A DNA stretch of 64,000 bases from Vanilla planifolia (Eukaryota > Streptophyta > Magnoliopsida > Asparagales > Orchidaceae), in NCBI GenBank assembly GCA_023846275.1, contig CM043874.1, positions 29,237,630-29,301,629 on the forward strand, given 5' to 3'. The position numbers were made by a program, and so were the translations under genes. Of the stretch, positions 63,286 to 64,000 are shown piece after piece. Position 1 is the first letter of the stretch; every line of letters begins with the position of its first letter. The notes below the pieces were generated by a model. That model worked only from the letters and a program-made list of their open reading frames with translations. It did not search any database and had not been told where the DNA came from.

Positions 63286-64000
63286 ATGTATATCCAAACC
63301 AAGGGAGTATGACATTTTACTATTATCTGTCATGTCAAATTCATCATGCATAGTTCTTTTGAATTCTTGAAATAATTCAAAAGAATTTTCTGTATAAAGC
63401 ACATCATCTACATAAAGACAAACTACAGGAATATCATTTTAAGTTGTCTTAATATAAAGTGCATGCTCAAATAGACATTTTTGGAATCCTTATTATTGAA
63501 GATATCCATCAATCTTAAAATTCCATGCTCTTGGCGTTTGTTTCAATCCATATAAAGCCTTTTTCAAATGATAGACTTTATGTGGATTGCTCATAATTTT
63601 GTAACCTTCAGATTGATCAATATAAACTTCTTCTAAAACTCCATTCAAAAATACAAATTTAACATCAAGTTGACATACCTTCCATCCATGATGTGCTACA
63701 AGTTCTAAAATCAACTTTATTTTATCAAATCGAGCAACTGGAGCAAATACCTCGTTGTAGTCTATACCATATTTTTGCCTAAAGCCTTTTGCCATAAGTC
63801 TTGTCTTGTATCTATCCATTGTTCCCCCTGCTTTATGCTTGATCTTGTAAACCCATTTCACTCTTATGGGTTTCTTTTGAGGAGGGAGATCAATCAACTC
63901 CCATGTATTATTCTTTTTTATAGATGCTATTTCATCATCCATAGCCTTTTATTAATTTATATCCTGCACTGCTTCATCAAAAGAAATAGGTTTATTATCA
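63286..64000 (-). pseudogene. Ty1/copia reverse transcriptase fragment
   Basis: On the minus strand, 63,942-63,493 is open for 149 codons: KNNTWELIDLPPQKKPIRVK, WVYKIKHKAGG, RLMAKGF, DYNEVFAPVARF, CQLDVKFVFLNGVLEEVYI, LKKALYGLKQTPRAW. This is the fingers and palm of copia RT. LDVKFVFLNG should contain LDVxxAFLNG, so the first catalytic Asp is kept. After stops the frame resumes with CLYVDDVLYTENS: the YVDD box is at 63,403-63,414 and intact. It ends at about 63,285 near SLGLDI, joined to gypsy RT. The element continues beyond the right window edge (FDEAVQD is readable to 64,000). RNase H and an LTR are missing at the left. Confidence 0.85.

Overview
The window is plant nuclear DNA. It is very AT-rich and consists mostly of decayed retrotransposons with stop codons in every frame. 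The one intact protein-coding gene is a three-exon class III peroxidase, a family of land plants, and its exons are much more GC-rich than the surroundings. That contrast would suit a monocot, but the species is not determined here. I found no rRNA, tRNA, CRISPR array or bacterial-style operon.

Layout. 1-7,430: a plus-strand Ty3/gypsy element (family G1: LTR, PBS-like site, palindrome-rich leader, gag, protease/RT/RNase H, start of integrase), split at 3,751-5,609 by a GC-rich solo LTR with a perfect 5-bp target-site duplication. 7,400-10,500: an old LTR-like stretch, then a repeat block that ends at a 25-codon relic of a peroxidase C-terminus. 11,115-13,690: a 5' half of a minus-strand Ty1/copia element. 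13,790-16,365: further copies of the peroxidase 3' flank interleaved with another repeat family (family R). 16,876-18,026: the peroxidase gene. 18,270-27,730: family R repeats, a 67-bp tandem array (20,060-20,680), a tandem duplication of about 340 bp, and a minus-strand copia remnant between LTR-like repeats. 29,740-31,770: a minus-strand gypsy RNase H/integrase remnant with all three integrase catalytic residues replaced. 33,780-40,250: a fossil L1-type LINE with recognisable ORF1 and ORF2. 41,090-44,355: LTR/leader-like DNA with a PBS. 44,360-46,750: antisense palindrome-rich DNA. 47,820-49,130: an isolated G1 LTR. 49,130-57,700: mostly unassignable. 57,718-63,285: a second G1 copy in the same orientation as the first, fused at 63,285 to a truncated copia reverse transcriptase on the minus strand.

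The most informative observations come from comparing copies inside the window. The two G1 elements are about 93% identical overall but share a 1,019-bp gag tract with about five differences, including shared stop codons, which suggests gene conversion. The G1 leaders carry unusual palindromic half-sites (type TCATAC-A-GTATGA and GTAC-CGAT variants). The peroxidase 3' flank occurs three times, and one copy still ends in peroxidase coding sequence, which points to a decayed tandem array. I saw no convincing new biological system. All similarities were judged by eye and identity values are estimates.
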